Positions 6,310 to 16,034 of a stretch of 64,000 nucleotides of DNA are shown in pieces; position 1 is the stretch's first letter; every line of letters starts with the position of its first letter. The notes beneath the pieces were generated by a model. The model was given only the letters and a program-made list of their open reading frames with translations. It ran no database searches and had not been told where the DNA came from. The stretch covers positions 62,001-126,000 of the forward strand of contig NZ_JAGHRB010000009.1 of assembly GCF_017743995.1 (NCBI RefSeq). The letters are read 5' to 3'. The translations under genes were made by a program, and so were the position numbers. Source of the stretch: Ruegeria sp. R13_0. GTDB taxonomy: Bacteria > Pseudomonadota > Alphaproteobacteria > Rhodobacterales > Rhodobacteraceae.

Positions 6310-9150
6310 TCAGCTTCCGAGCGACCACCAACCGCGCCGTTTTGGCTTGGGCGGCTCTGCTGGTTTTTCCGGCTCTTCCGAAACCGTTTCGAGAACAGGT
6401 TCCGCAGGGGTTTCCTCAACTGCGGGTGCGGCTTCAACCTCGGCAACCTCTTCGACCGGAGCTGGCTCCTCAGCCGGTTGAGCTTCGACCGGTTCTTCTG
6501 CTCCAACCGCCTCGGCAGGCTCTGCCGTTTCAACAGCCTCAGCAGGTTCTTCGGCGTCTTGAGCCGGTTCCGGTGCGGCTTCTGCAACCTCCGCGACGTC
6601 CGCCGGAGCCTCTTCCGCCTGTTCCGGAGCGGCCTCAGCCTCGGCAACCACATCGGCTGCTTCCACAGGGGCGTCTTCCTTAGCCTCTGCCTGCTGTTCG
6701 GGGGCATCCTGCGCTTCGGCTTCCACGTCTTTCTTCTTGCGACGCGGCGCACGGCGACGCTTGGGCTTGGCGGGCTTTTCACCCTCGTCCGATGCCTCAG
6801 GAGCGTCTTCAGCCTTTGCATCGTCCGAGGGAGCCTCGGCAGCCGAGCGATCAGACGCGTCCGCTGCCTCAGCCTCCTGCTGATCGTTACCGCCCTTCTT
6901 GCGGCGACGACGACGACGCTTGCGCTTGGGCTTGGATTCTTCTTCGGCCTGAACCGCCTCTTCTTCGGCCTCTTCCTCTTCGGTTGCGTCAACCAGATCC
7001 ATCAGTGACGCATCGACAGACACGACCGGAGCGGTCGCTTCGGGCACGATCCGGCTGGCGGTCTTGAACTTCTCCAGCGAGAAATCAGGGCTGACCAGAT
7101 GCATGTCGCCTTCGACGCGCACGGAAAGACCATAGCGCGCCTCGATCTGGGCGATATGTTCGCGCTTTTGGTTCATCAGGAAGTTGGCAATACTGACCGG
7201 GCAGCGCACCAGAACTTCGCGAGAGCGGCGGCGGGTGCCTTCTTCTTCGATCTGGCGCAGGATCGACAGCGCCATGTTGTCGTCCGAGCGGATCAGGCCG
7301 GTGCCATGACAGGCCGGGCACGGCTGCGTCGTCGCCTCGAGCATACCGGGGCGCAGGCGCTGGCGGCTCATCTCCATCAGACCAAAGCCCGAGATGCGGC
7401 CCATTTGAATGCGCGCGCGATCGGTCTTGAGCTTGTCTTTCATCCGCTTTTCAACGGCCGAGTTGTTCTTGCGCTCGTCCATATCGATGAAGTCGATGAC
7501 GATCAGACCGGCAAGGTCTCGCAGACGCAACTGGCGCGCCACTTCCTCGGCCGCCTCAAGGTTGGTCTTGAGCGCAGTTTCCTCGATCGAGCCTTCCTTG
7601 GTTGCCCGACCGGAGTTCACGTCGATCGCCACCAGCGCTTCGGTCACGCCGATCACGATATAGCCACCGGATTTCAGCTGCACGGTAGGGTTGAACATCC
7701 CGGCCAGATAGCTTTCCACCTGATAGCGCGCGAACAGCGGCAGCGCGTCCTCATACCGTTTCACGTTCTTGGCGTGGGACGGCATGATCATCTTCATGAA
7801 GTCCTTGGCGATGCGGTAACCGCCCTCGCCTTCGACCAGAACCTCATCGATGTCGCGGTTATAGAGGTCACGGATCGACCGTTTGATCAGGTCGCCTTCC
7901 TCATAGATTTTCGCGGGCGCGATGGATTTCAGAGTCAGCTCGCGAATCTGCTCCCACATACGCTGCAGGTATTCATAGTCGCGCTTGATTTCGGATTTCG
8001 TGCGTTTGGCCCCTGCGGTCCGGATGATCAGTCCTGCGCCGGTTGGCACGTCGATCTCGGCTGCGATTTCCTTCAGCTTCTTACGGTCGGGCGCATTTGT
8101 GATTTTGCGGCTGATGCCGCCGCCACGCGCAGTGTTGGGCATCAGGACGCAGTAGCGACCGGCCAACGACAGATAGGTGGTCAGCGCGGCGCCCTTGTTG
8201 CCCCGCTCTTCCTTAACGACCTGCACCAGCAGAACCTGGCGCACTTTGATCACTTCCTGGATCTTGTAGCGGCGCGGGCGCGGCTTGCGCGGAGGACGGA
8301 TATCCTCGCTGTCGTCCTCATCGGCGACCGATTCAATCGAATCATCCTTGGCGGTCGCATCAGGTTTTTTCTCTTCGTCGTCCGAGTCGTCGCCTTCGGC
8401 AGGCTCTGCCTCAGGGGTTTCTGCCTCAGGCTCAGCCTTTGCGGTTTCCTCGGTGTCAGCCTTGGCTTCTTCCGTTTCAGTTGAAGGTTGGTCTTCCGCC
8501 TCGGTTTCAGCCTGCTCATCGGAGGTCGTCTCAACGGTCTCGACCTCAACCGCCTCAACCTCAGCAGTCTCTTCCTCGGCAGCCGGGGCGTCAGTGCCCT
8601 CAGACGCTTCATCCTCAGAAGGTTCTTCCACCGGCGTCTCGGCAACCGTCTCCATCGGAGAGGTCCCCTCGGGCACAGCCAGATCATCATTCTCTTCGCT
8701 GTCGTCGAGATCAATGGTCTCCATACCGGTCGGCTCGGACGAGACATCCAAGGTCTCGACCGGGTCGTTCGACTTGACGTCTGCTGCCTTGCTGCGCGAC
8801 CGCGAGCGGCGTTTTTTGGGTTTGGCTTCCTCGGCCTCATCACGCGCTTTCATCGCCTCGGCATAGGCGCGCTCTTCCTCCATCAGCGCCTCACGGTCGG
8901 CGACGGGGATCTGATAATAGTCGGGATGAATTTCCGAAAACGCCAGGAAACCATGACGATTGCCGCCATAGTCCACGAACGCCGCCTGCAGAGACGGTTC
9001 GACCCGGGTAACTTTTGCTAGATAGATATTGCCAGCAAGCTGACGTTTGTTTTCGGATTCAAAATCGAACTCCTCGACCTTGTTTCCGTCAACCACCACA
9101 ACCCGAGTTTCCTCGGCGTGGGTGGCATCGATAAGCATTTTCTTAGCCAT
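6310..9150 (-). CDS. rne: Ribonuclease E
   Basis: The endoribonuclease that initiates mRNA decay and rRNA/tRNA processing and scaffolds the degradosome. From ATG 9150 it is 946 residues. The S1 RNA-binding domain begins at about 38 (LAGNIYLAKVTRVEPSLQAAFVDYG) and is interrupted by an acidic low-complexity insert at about 100-290 before it resumes (YKIQEVIKVRQVLLVQV). The DNase I-like catalytic core has Asp510 (DVNSGR) and Asp553 (VIDFIDM); the zinc-link CPACHGTG is at 611-618. The C-terminal third is a disordered region rich in Ala/Glu/Pro with a Lys/Arg block, likely for RNA and partner binding. An upstream in-frame ATG at 9192 lacks family support. Confidence 0.97.
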   Translation of the reverse strand: MAKKMLIDATHAEETRVVVVDGNKVEEFDFESENKRQLAGNIYLAKVTRVEPSLQAAFVDYGGNRHGFLAFSEIHPDYYQIPVADREALMEEERAYAEAMKARDEAEEAKPKKRRSRSRSKAADVKSNDPVETLDVSSEPTGMETIDLDDSEENDDLAVPEGTSPMETVAETPVEEPSEDEASEGTDAPAAEEETAEVEAVEVETVETTSDEQAETEAEDQPSTETEEAKADTEETAKAEPEAETPEAEPAEGDDSDDEEKKPDATAKDDSIESVADEDDSEDIRPPRKPRPRRYKIQEVIKVRQVLLVQVVKEERGNKGAALTTYLSLAGRYCVLMPNTARGGGISRKITNAPDRKKLKEIAAEIDVPTGAGLIIRTAGAKRTKSEIKRDYEYLQRMWEQIRELTLKSIAPAKIYEEGDLIKRSIRDLYNRDIDEVLVEGEGGYRIAKDFMKMIMPSHAKNVKRYEDALPLFARYQVESYLAGMFNPTVQLKSGGYIVIGVTEALVAIDVNSGRATKEGSIEETALKTNLEAAEEVARQLRLRDLAGLIVIDFIDMDERKNNSAVEKRMKDKLKTDRARIQMGRISGFGLMEMSRQRLRPGMLEATTQPCPACHGTGLIRSDDNMALSILRQIEEEGTRRRSREVLVRCPVSIANFLMNQKREHIAQIEARYGLSVRVEGDMHLVSPDFSLEKFKTASRIVPEATAPVVSVDASLMDLVDATEEEEAEEEAVQAEEESKPKRKRRRRRRKKGGNDQQEAEAADASDRSAAEAPSDDAKAEDAPEASDEGEKPAKPKRRRAPRRKKKDVEAEAQDAPEQQAEAKEDAPVEAADVVAEAEAAPEQAEEAPADVAEVAEAAPEPAQDAEEPAEAVETAEPAEAVGAEEPVEAQPAEEPAPVEEVAEVEAAPAVEETPAEPVLETVSEEPEKPAEPPKPKRRGWWSLGS

Positions 9151-9795
9151 GTGTCCTTGATGCACCGCGCCAAACGCGTTGTCCTGACCCATCCAGGCGG
9201 ACAGGCACTTTTGGGGAGGTGTCTTGTACGGGCGATATCAGACGGCGCGCGGCAGGGTCTGGCGCTGTGGCCCCCTGCCCGGTCTCTCAAACGTTGCGCG
9301 CGCGTCATCGCGGTTCTTCTCCGACAGGCGCGATCTTGGTCGCAGCCTGCCCATTTATTCCTTTCGCCCGGAATTTTCCGGGCTCAGGCACTCCATTGCC
9401 CCGACGGGGGCACAATCGGTCTGCCATGCAGTGAAAGATCGATCATCACATGCGGCACAGCAGCGAAACTCAAAAAAGCGGGACTTATGGGCGTCAAAAT
9501 CGCCAAGCCCGTTCGGACACAATAAAAGCAGTCCTGTGGAAAAGACAATGGGCAAACGTCATGCGACCGAGAAAGCAACACAATTGACAGCGAGGTCGCA
9601 AACAGAACAGACTTAAAACTACCGCTGCTGAGGATGATGCTGCAAGTCCGAGGAACTGAATGCCGAACGAAGTTTGGAAAATACGTCTGATCAGCCGCAC
9701 GATTGGCGCGGATCGTGGGCGTGCCGCACGGGGGCGTCCAGCACAGGCCTGATTTTGATCGCAATCTCAATCACCTGAATTATCGGATACCCACA
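9151..9795. other. 645-bp intergenic region: structured rne leader and mttB-like upstream region
   Basis: No convincing gene is present. Two strong hairpins lie upstream of rne: GCCCGGAA/TTCCGGGC at 9366-9383 and TGCCCC/GGGGCA with a GACG tetraloop at 9397-9412. If rne is transcribed from beyond 9412, these fall in its 5' leader, where E. coli rne carries autoregulatory hairpins; that role here is inference. On the plus strand a TTGACA hexamer at 9584-9589 is a possible -35 element for the methyltransferase gene, but I see no good -10 partner. Open frames crossing the region lack coding character. Confidence 0.5.
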
Positions 9796-11340
9796 ATGAA
9801 CGAACAAACTCGCAGCTCTGCAAGAACTGGCGGACGCGCAGCGCGTCGCGCCGCCCGCGCCGCGGCCCTGCCCGACCACCTGCGCCCGGTCCGCCCGGGG
9901 ATGGAGGGCGGCACCTACAAGCCTCTGACCCAAGAGCAGATGGAACGTATTCACGAAACGGCGCTTCAGGCTCTGGAAACCATCGGGCTGGCGGACGCTC
10001 CGCAAAGCGGGATCGACTATCTGGTGGGCGCTGGGTGCAGTCTCGGTGAAGACGGGCGCATTCGTTTCCCTCGCGCACTGGTCGAAGACACCATCGCAAA
10101 GGCAAACCGCTCGGTCACTCTGTATAGCCGAAACGGCAAGACCGATCTGGAGCTGAGCGGGACGAAGGTTCACTACGGCACGGCGGGTGCCGCGGTCAGC
10201 ATGGTCGACGTGGATGGGCGGAATTACCGCGACTCGACCGTACAGGATCTGCACGATGCCTCTCGCATCTGCGAGCAGCTCGACAATATCCACTTCGTTC
10301 AGCGCCCCATGGTGTGTCGTGACATCGCCGACAACCTCGAGATGGACCTGAACACGATCTACGCGGCATGCGCAGGTACGTTCAAACATATCGGCACATC
10401 CTTTACCGAACCCAGCCACGTCGCCCCGGCTATGGAAATGATCCACATGATCGCCGGCGGCGAGGATAAATGGCGAGAACGTCCTTTCATCTCGAACTCG
10501 AACTGCTTTGTTGTGCCACCTATGAAATTCGCAACCGAAAGCTGCGAAGTCATGGAAGCGGTCATCAAAGCCGGGATGCCGGTCCTGTTGCTGTCGGCTG
10601 GCATGGCGGGAGCGACCGCACCGTCGACCATCGCTGGCGCCATCACTCAAGCGACCGCAGAATGCCTGGCCGGTCTGGTCTACGTAAACGCCGTCGTGCC
10701 TGGCGCGCCTGCCGTCTTTGGCACATGGCCCTTTGGTCTGGACCTGCGCACCGGGGCGATGTCCGTGGGATCGGGCGAACAGGCGCTGCTGAGCGCAGGA
10801 TGCGCCCAAATGCACAACTTCTACAACCTTCCGGGCGGAACCGCCGCCGGAGCGTCAGATTCGAAACTGCCCGACATGCAGGCCGGATGGGAGCAGATGT
10901 GTTCGAACGTCATGACCGGCCTGTCTGGCGCCAACATGATCTATGAGGCTGCCGGTATGCACGCGTCCCTTCTCGGGTTCTGCCTTGAGAGCCTGATCCT
11001 GGGCGATGACCTCATCGGACAGGCGCAGCGCTGTGTGCGTGGGATCGAAGTTTCGGACGAAACTCTAGCGCTGGATCAGATCGCCGAGGTCTGTCTGGGC
11101 GGCCCCGGCCACTATCTTGGCACCGATGCGACGCTCAGCCGGATGCAGGCGGATTATGTCTACCCAACCTTCGGTGATCGCACCTCACCCAAAGAATGGG
11201 CCGAATTGGACAAGCCTGATCTGATCGAAAAGGCAATCGCGCGCAAAAACGAAATCCTCTCCAGCCCGTCTGCAGCGAATTTCGATCCTCTTCTAGACGC
11301 GGAACTTCGCGCCAAATTCAACATTCACTTACCGTTGTAA
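9796..11340 (+). CDS. Trimethylamine methyltransferase family protein (MttB-like, non-pyrrolysine)
   Basis: A 514-residue member of the MttB superfamily (COG5598). MttB enzymes move a methyl group from a methylamine or quaternary amine to a corrinoid protein. The family pattern is seen in the N-terminal PLTQEQMERIHETALQALE segment, the GLADAP and GTAGAAVSMVD regions and the long barrel core. No internal TAG occurs, so this is the non-pyrrolysine branch, whose studied members demethylate compounds such as glycine betaine or proline betaine. The ATG at 9796 was chosen because the upstream extension from 9703 looks non-coding; an Arg/Ala-rich N-terminal tail follows it. The likely corrinoid partner is at 38623-39321. 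Confidence 0.9.
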   Translation: MNEQTRSSARTGGRAARRAARAAALPDHLRPVRPGMEGGTYKPLTQEQMERIHETALQALETIGLADAPQSGIDYLVGAGCSLGEDGRIRFPRALVEDTIAKANRSVTLYSRNGKTDLELSGTKVHYGTAGAAVSMVDVDGRNYRDSTVQDLHDASRICEQLDNIHFVQRPMVCRDIADNLEMDLNTIYAACAGTFKHIGTSFTEPSHVAPAMEMIHMIAGGEDKWRERPFISNSNCFVVPPMKFATESCEVMEAVIKAGMPVLLLSAGMAGATAPSTIAGAITQATAECLAGLVYVNAVVPGAPAVFGTWPFGLDLRTGAMSVGSGEQALLSAGCAQMHNFYNLPGGTAAGASDSKLPDMQAGWEQMCSNVMTGLSGANMIYEAAGMHASLLGFCLESLILGDDLIGQAQRCVRGIEVSDETLALDQIAEVCLGGPGHYLGTDATLSRMQADYVYPTFGDRTSPKEWAELDKPDLIEKAIARKNEILSSPSAANFDPLLDAELRAKFNIHLPL

Positions 11341-11350
11341 GAAATTGAAA

Positions 11351-11376
11351 AGCGGCCCGATTTCACTCGGGCCGCT
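11351..11376 (+). terminator. Intrinsic terminator after the MttB-like gene
   Basis: AGCGGCCCGA (11351-11360) pairs perfectly with TCGGGCCGCT (11367-11376) around a six-base loop, 10 bp after the stop codon. The following tract (ATATTG) is only partly T-rich. An upstream A-rich stretch could let it serve the convergent EF-hand gene too. Confidence 0.8.
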
Positions 11377-11391
11377 ATATTGTGCCGGCAA

Positions 11392-11637
11392 TCAGCCGTT
11401 GCTTGGGGGCAGCAAACCAGCTTCTTGCGCGATGGCGATTTCATCCGCATCTAACGCGCCATCCCCATTTGCATCCATGGCCGAGAACGTATCAGCGTTA
11501 ACCTCGGGCACGACGGCTTGAACCTCTTCGATGGTCAGCACGCCGTCTCCATTTGCGTCGGCAGCCGATTGCGCAGCGGCCAGAGTGGGCAGTGCGAGCG
11601 CAACAGCCGCCAGAGCGGTCAGATATTTCGGTGTCAT
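11392..11637 (-). CDS. Small secreted EF-hand calcium-binding protein
   Basis: An 81-residue protein with a clear signal peptide (hydrophobic residues 6-20, cleavage after the AAA at 20-22). The mature part holds two canonical EF-hand loops: DANGDGVLTIEE at 27-38 and DANGDGALDADE at 55-66. Both keep Asp at positions 1, 3 and 5 and Glu at 12, so both should bind Ca2+. The mature form is essentially one EF-hand pair with nothing else, placed in the periplasm or outside the cell. The gene is monocistronic and convergent with the MttB-like gene. A calcium buffer or sensor role is inferred. Confidence 0.9.
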   Translation of the reverse strand: MTPKYLTALAAVALALPTLAAAQSAADANGDGVLTIEEVQAVVPEVNADTFSAMDANGDGALDADEIAIAQEAGLLPPSNG

Positions 11638-11910
11638 AAGTTTGCCTCCTGAGTGAATATTTGGATTTTGCGTCCGGACGAGCGCAAGAAACCTCAGGAC
11701 TGGGCCAACGTCACCCGTCTAACGGGATTGCACCTGCTTCGCGCCAATCTCCGCGTGTTTGGCCGAGTCGCCTCTGCGGCTTGTTGCCGGGCAAAAATCC
11801 CCCATCGCGCCTCGGCAGAACTTGCCCGACGGTTTTGAGGTGATCTGGCAAAACTCAGCTTAGCGGCCGGTCTTTATCGCGTTTCGGGTTAAACCTGAGA
11901 CGCTTTAGAC
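11638..11910. other. Intergenic stretch without recognised genes
   Basis: This stretch lies upstream of the EF-hand gene and beyond the terminator at 11911-11935. Short open frames on both strands show no family resemblance. I see no repeat or RNA gene. It must contain the EF-hand gene's promoter, which I could not pick out. Confidence 0.4.
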
Positions 11911-11935
11911 AAAAAGAAAGGGGGCCGAAGCCCCC
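11911..11935 (-). terminator. Intrinsic terminator on the minus strand downstream of nrdJ
   Basis: Read on the minus strand, GGGGGC-TTCG-GCCCCC is followed by TTTCTTTTT: a six-bp GC stem with a stable UUCG tetraloop and a U-rich tail. It lies about 270 bp beyond the nrdJ stop with no convincing protein gene between, so it ends either a long nrdJ 3' UTR or a separate RNA. Confidence 0.92.
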
Positions 11936-12204
11936 TGTCAGTTTCGCCTTCCAGGCTCATTTCGTTGACCGCCCGGTATTTTTTTGCCTGCGGCCTGGAC
12001 TGCGCATGGGGCGAGCGCACCCGCCCCGTGAAAGAGTGGGAGGGAGCAATATTCCGCCCCACCCTGTTCCCGGCCAACACGGGCATGTCGGCCGAGTGGA
12101 ACATGGCTTTGATGGTAAGTCTCAGCGCCACGCTCCGTATTCGTCGGGGCCGGTACATAAGGCAGCGACCGACCCCTGCACCCCGGGTTGCCGGGGCGCT
12201 AAAC
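11911..12204 (-). ncRNA. Candidate structured RNA or long nrdJ 3' UTR
   Basis: The ~290 bp between the nrdJ stop and the terminator are unusually structured. Hairpin A, 12065-12103, pairs TGTTCC/GGAACA and CGGCCAACA/TGTCGGCCG (15 bp in all, one 3-nt bulge, six-base loop). Hairpin B, 12036-12062, closes with GTGGG/CCCAC. Hairpin C, 12008-12027, pairs GGGGCG/CGCCCC. On the minus strand the region contains GCTCCCTCCCAC, a pyrimidine tract able to pair with Shine-Dalgarno sequences. I looked for tmRNA, SRP, RNase P and 6S hallmarks and found none. A 3'-derived small RNA is plausible; a simple structured UTR is the alternative. Confidence 0.4.
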
Positions 12205-15200
12205 TCAGCTACACCCGCTTGTCGCGCCGCAGGTGTTGCACTTCATGCAGGTGCCGTTGCGCACCAGCGTGTAGTTTCCGCATTCACCGCAAGGGTCCCC
12301 TTCATAGCCCTGCATCTTGGCTTTGGTCCGTGCGTCCATGCCGGTCGCCACGGCGGTTTCCGCCGACGCTTCAAACGCGGCTGCCGGTTCGGACATTCCG
12401 TTGAGCTCGGCTTGCGGGTTGAACATCGCCAGATCCTGCGGCAAGCGTTTCCGCAGATACCCGGTGGAGCTGATTTGCTTCAACACTTCCAAGGACTTGG
12501 ACGCCGCACTGTCACTGATCTCGGAGACGTTCGAGATGCCTTCTTCCTCGCCACGACCCAGATCATCAAAACTCGCGCCTTCGGGTTTCACATGGGCCAG
12601 ATCGGTGCGATCCAGATAGGACACGGCCAATTCGCGGAAGATGTAGTCCAGAATCGACGTCGCGTTCTTGATCGAGTCGTTGCCCTGCACCATCCCGGCC
12701 GGTTCGAATTTGGTAAAGGTGAAGGCGTCGACGAACTCCTCAAGCGGCACACCGTATTGAAGACCGACCGACACGGCGATGGCAAAGTTGTTCATCATCG
12801 CCCGGAAGCCAGCGCCTTCCTTGTGCATATCGATGAAGATCTCGCCCAGCTTGCCGTCTTCGAACTCGCCGGTGCGCAGGTAAACCTTGTGGCCGCCCAC
12901 GATCGCCTTTTGGGTATAACCCTTGCGGCGATGCGGCAGTTTCTCGCGATGGCTGCGGATCATTTCCTTGACCACAACCTTCTCGATCACCTTCTCGGCC
13001 AGAACGACAGCTTTTTCCTGTGTCGAGCCGCTTTCCAGAACTTCTGCCGCCTCATCATCATCCTCGACCAGCGCCGCCGCCAGAGGCTGAGACAGTTTCG
13101 AGCCGTCGCGATAGAGAGCGTTGGCCTTCACACCCAGCGACCAGCTGAGTTCGTATGCCTTCTGGCAATCCTCAATGGTCGCGTCATTCGGCATGTTGAT
13201 CGTTTTCGAGATCGCACCCGAGATGAAGCTCTGTGCCGCCGCCATCATGGTGATGTGGCTATCAACCCCAAGGAAACGCTTGCCTTTCTTGCCGCACGGG
13301 TTGGCGCAGTCAAAGATCGAATAATGCTCTTCCTTCAGATGCGGCGCGCCTTCCAGAGTCATGGTCCCGCAGACATGATCGTTCGCTGCGTCGATATCGG
13401 CCTTGGTAAAGCCCAGATGGCGCAGCAGGTCGAAGGTCGGATCGTTCAGCTTGGTCGCCGGGATGCCCAACACGCCGGTGCAGAAATCCTCACCCAGAGT
13501 CCACTGGTTGAACACGAAACGGATGTCGAAGGCGCTTTCCAGCGCAGCGTCCACCTTCGCTAACTCATTGGGGCCAAAACCATGACCAGTCAGCGAGGTG
13601 TGGTTGATCCCCGGCGCGTTTCCGATCGTGCCGTGACCAACCGCATAACCCACGATCTCTTCGATCTGAGACGAGGAGTAGCCCAGCTTCTCCAGCGCCG
13701 ACGGCACCGAGCGGTTGATGATTTTGAAGTAGCCGCCACCGGCCAGCTTCTTGAATTTGACCAAAGCAAAATCCGGCTCGATCCCTGTGGTGTCACAGTC
13801 CATCACCAGACCGATTGTGCCGGTGGGCGCGATCACAGTGGCTTGCGCGTTGCGATAACCGTTCTGTTCACCAAGGCTCAGCGCCTCATCCCAAGCCGAC
13901 ATAGCCAGATCGACCAGACGTTTGTCCGGGCAGCTACCGTGATCCAGAGGCACCGGCTTTACGGCCAGTTTCTCATACCCATTGGTCACGCCTTGCGCTG
14001 CACGGCGGTGGTTGCGAATGACGCGCAACATGTGGTCCGCGTTGCGCTCATAGCCCTTGAAAGGCCCTAGCTCTCCGGCGATCTCAGCCGAGGTCGCATA
14101 AGCCACACCGGTCATGATTGCAGTCAGCGCACCACAGATCGACCGACCCTCGTCCGAGTCGTAGCTGTAGCCCATGTTCATCAGGAGGCCGCCTATATTG
14201 GCGTAACCCAGACCCAAGGTACGGAAATCATAGGAGAGTTTGGCGATTTCCTTCGACGGGAACTGCGCCATGGTCACCGAGATTTCCAGCGTCAGCGTCC
14301 ACAGGCGCGCCGCATGCATGTAATCGGCCGCCTGGAACTCACCATCCTTCAGGAAGGTCAGCAGGTTCATGGACGCCAGGTTACAGGCCGTGTCGTCCAG
14401 GAACATGTATTCCGAACACGGGTTGGAGCCGCGAATCTCACCGTCTTCGGGGCATGTGTGCCATTCGTTAACGGTGTCATGGAACTGGATACCCGGATCG
14501 GCGCAGGCCCAAGCAGCGTGGCCGACTTTCTCCCACAGATCGCGCGCCTTGACGGTCTTGGCGACCTTGCCGTCGGTGCGGTTGATCAACTCCCAATCGG
14601 CGTCTTTCTCAACAGCGGTCAGGAAAGCATTGGTCACGCGGATCGAGTTGTTCGAGTTCTGACCCGAGACCGAGCTATAGGCCTCTGAATCCCAGTCTGT
14701 ATCGTAGGTCGGGAACTCGATGCTATCGTGCCCCTGCCGCGCATAGTCCAAAACGCGCTTGATGTAAGTCTCGGGGATCGCGACTTTTTTGGCTTCGCGC
14801 ACCGCCTTCTTAAGACCGTCATTCTTATTGGGATCATACGCATCGTCCTGCGCACCGTCCCAGCTGCGGATGGCCTCGAAAATGCCGTTCAGCATCTTCT
14901 CGTGCATCTTCGATCCGGCAACGATCGAGGCCACCTTCTGCTCTTCGATCACCTTCCATTCGATGAATTGCTCGATATCCGGGTGATCCGCATCGACGAT
15001 TACCATCTTTGCTGCTCGACGGGTTGTCCCGCCTGATTTGATCGCGCCAGCGGCGCGGTCGCCGATCTTGAGAAAGCCCATGAGGCCCGAGGACTTGCCG
15101 CCGCCCGACAGCGCCTCACCTTCTGCACGCAGATGGCTGAAGTTGGTGCCGGTGCCCGAGCCGTATTTGAACAGGCGCGCCTCGCGCACCCACAAGTCCA

Positions 15201-15819
15201 TGATGCCGCCCTCGTTCACCAGATCATCATCGACGGACTGGATGAAGCACGCATGCGGCTGCGGATGCTCATAAGCGGATTTCGACTTGGTCAGCTTGCC
15301 GGTTTTGTAATCAACATAGTGATGCCCCTGCGCCGGGCCGTCGATCCCGTAAGCCCAGTGCAGACCCGTGTTGAACCACTGAGGCGAGTTCGGCGCGGCA
15401 CGCTGGGTCGCCAGCATATAGCGCATCTCATCAAAGTAAGCGCGCGCGTCTTCCTCGGTTGAGAAATAGCCACCCTTCCAGCCCCAATAGGCCCAAGCGC
15501 CCGCCAAACGGTCGAACACCTGTTTAGAAGACGTCTCACCTTCGAACTCGGCATCGTCAGTCGGGACCGAGCGCCACAGGAATTCGGGTACGTCCTTTTC
15601 TTTGACCTTTTTCAGCTTGCTGGGAACGCCAGCCTTGCGGAAGTACTTCTGCGCGATGACATCGCTGGCCACCTGGCTCCAGCTTGAGGGGACTTGGATA
15701 TTGTCCAGACGAAAGACGATTGTGCCGTCAGGGTTTCGAATCTCGGAGGTTGCCGAAACGAAATCGAGCTCCGCATACGCATCCTGCCCTGATTTGGTAA
15801 ATTTTCTTTCAATCTTCAT
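12205..15819 (-). CDS. nrdJ: Adenosylcobalamin-dependent (class II) ribonucleoside-diphosphate reductase
   Basis: Reduces ribonucleotides to deoxyribonucleotides with a B12-derived radical and no oxygen requirement. The 1204-residue length fits the long alphaproteobacterial NrdJ. Visible features include [10 protein letters not shown] and GSGTGTNFS in the N-terminal half, [20 protein letters not shown] (the conserved active-site region), a C-terminal TSCPD-like segment, and a C-terminal zinc ribbon with CGEC at 1177-1180, CMKC at 1191-1194 and Cys1197. An AAGG ribosome-binding site precedes the ATG. Tandem NrdR boxes lie 185-231 bp upstream. The transcript appears to run into a structured region ending at 11911. 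Confidence 0.98.
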   Translation of the reverse strand: MKIERKFTKSGQDAYAELDFVSATSEIRNPDGTIVFRLDNIQVPSSWSQVASDVIAQKYFRKAGVPSKLKKVKEKDVPEFLWRSVPTDDAEFEGETSSKQVFDRLAGAWAYWGWKGGYFSTEEDARAYFDEMRYMLATQRAAPNSPQWFNTGLHWAYGIDGPAQGHHYVDYKTGKLTKSKSAYEHPQPHACFIQSVDDDLVNEGGIMDLWVREARLFKYGSGTGTNFSHLRAEGEALSGGGKSSGLMGFLKIGDRAAGAIKSGGTTRRAAKMVIVDADHPDIEQFIEWKVIEEQKVASIVAGSKMHEKMLNGIFEAIRSWDGAQDDAYDPNKNDGLKKAVREAKKVAIPETYIKRVLDYARQGHDSIEFPTYDTDWDSEAYSSVSGQNSNNSIRVTNAFLTAVEKDADWELINRTDGKVAKTVKARDLWEKVGHAAWACADPGIQFHDTVNEWHTCPEDGEIRGSNPCSEYMFLDDTACNLASMNLLTFLKDGEFQAADYMHAARLWTLTLEISVTMAQFPSKEIAKLSYDFRTLGLGYANIGGLLMNMGYSYDSDEGRSICGALTAIMTGVAYATSAEIAGELGPFKGYERNADHMLRVIRNHRRAAQGVTNGYEKLAVKPVPLDHGSCPDKRLVDLAMSAWDEALSLGEQNGYRNAQATVIAPTGTIGLVMDCDTTGIEPDFALVKFKKLAGGGYFKIINRSVPSALEKLGYSSSQIEEIVGYAVGHGTIGNAPGINHTSLTGHGFGPNELAKVDAALESAFDIRFVFNQWTLGEDFCTGVLGIPATKLNDPTFDLLRHLGFTKADIDAANDHVCGTMTLEGAPHLKEEHYSIFDCANPCGKKGKRFLGVDSHITMMAAAQSFISGAISKTINMPNDATIEDCQKAYELSWSLGVKANALYRDGSKLSQPLAAALVEDDDEAAEVLESGSTQEKAVVLAEKVIEKVVVKEMIRSHREKLPHRRKGYTQKAIVGGHKVYLRTGEFEDGKLGEIFIDMHKEGAGFRAMMNNFAIAVSVGLQYGVPLEEFVDAFTFTKFEPAGMVQGNDSIKNATSILDYIFRELAVSYLDRTDLAHVKPEGASFDDLGRGEEEGISNVSEISDSAASKSLEVLKQISSTGYLRKRLPQDLAMFNPQAELNGMSEPAAAFEASAETAVATGMDARTKAKMQGYEGDPCGECGNYTLVRNGTCMKCNTCGATSGCS

Positions 15820-16003
15820 GTCCGCCGCCTTTTAATGTCCGTCAACCCTCGCTGCGGCTTGGGAAATGCAAAGCCACCAGCAATGCCGAACCTGACAGAC
15901 GCAAAGGACCAACCGCTGCCCGTATGAGCGCGATACCGCCGCTGCGGTTGCACAAATCTACTCGTGTGCGTTCCGTCCCTGCCCTGCGCCCTCCCCGGCT
16001 TTC

Positions 16004-16019
16004 ATACCAGATGTAGTGG
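16004..16019 (-). promoter_or_regulatory. NrdR box, start-proximal
   Basis: ATACCAGATGTAGTGG (minus strand CCACTACATCTGGTAT) resembles the NrdR box, roughly acaCwATATnTwGtgt. It starts exactly 31 bp from the second box, about three helical turns, which is the usual spacing of paired NrdR sites. NrdR represses ribonucleotide reductase genes when dATP is high. Confidence 0.75.
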
Positions 16020-16034
16020 CGTCATATTCGGCCC

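Noticed and set aside
7099..8484. A 461-codon open frame on the plus strand opposite rne
   Set aside because: It is the antisense of a GC-rich, low-complexity part of RNase E; its composition (His/Asp/Leu-rich) and lack of any family motif mark it as a shadow frame.
9664..9684. A copy of the corrinoid-gene palindrome upstream of the MttB-like gene
   Set aside because: GTTTGGAAAATACG shares some bases with CGTTTTGGCCAAAACG but is not symmetrical; the resemblance is too weak.
9796..11340. Pyrrolysine-containing MttB
   Set aside because: The frame is continuous without an internal TAG, and no pyl genes are in the window.
11889..12158. An 89-codon minus-strand frame downstream of nrdJ
   Set aside because: It runs through the terminator hairpin at 11911-11935 and its codons follow the hairpin arms, so RNA structure explains the sequence better than a protein.
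11911..12204. tmRNA, SRP RNA, RNase P RNA or 6S RNA
   Set aside because: No tag-peptide frame or T-loop for tmRNA, no GGAAGGAAGCAGC-like SRP loop, no RNase P core motifs, and no long closing stem with a central bubble as in 6S.
11965..13563. A 532-codon plus-strand frame opposite the 3' end of nrdJ
   Set aside because: nrdJ on the minus strand is unmistakable, and the opposite frame shows no domain and no ribosome-binding site.
15820..16003. Cobalamin riboswitch in the nrdJ leader
   Set aside because: Expected for a B12-dependent enzyme, but I could not find a B12 box or the characteristic junction; the NrdR boxes explain the regulation better.
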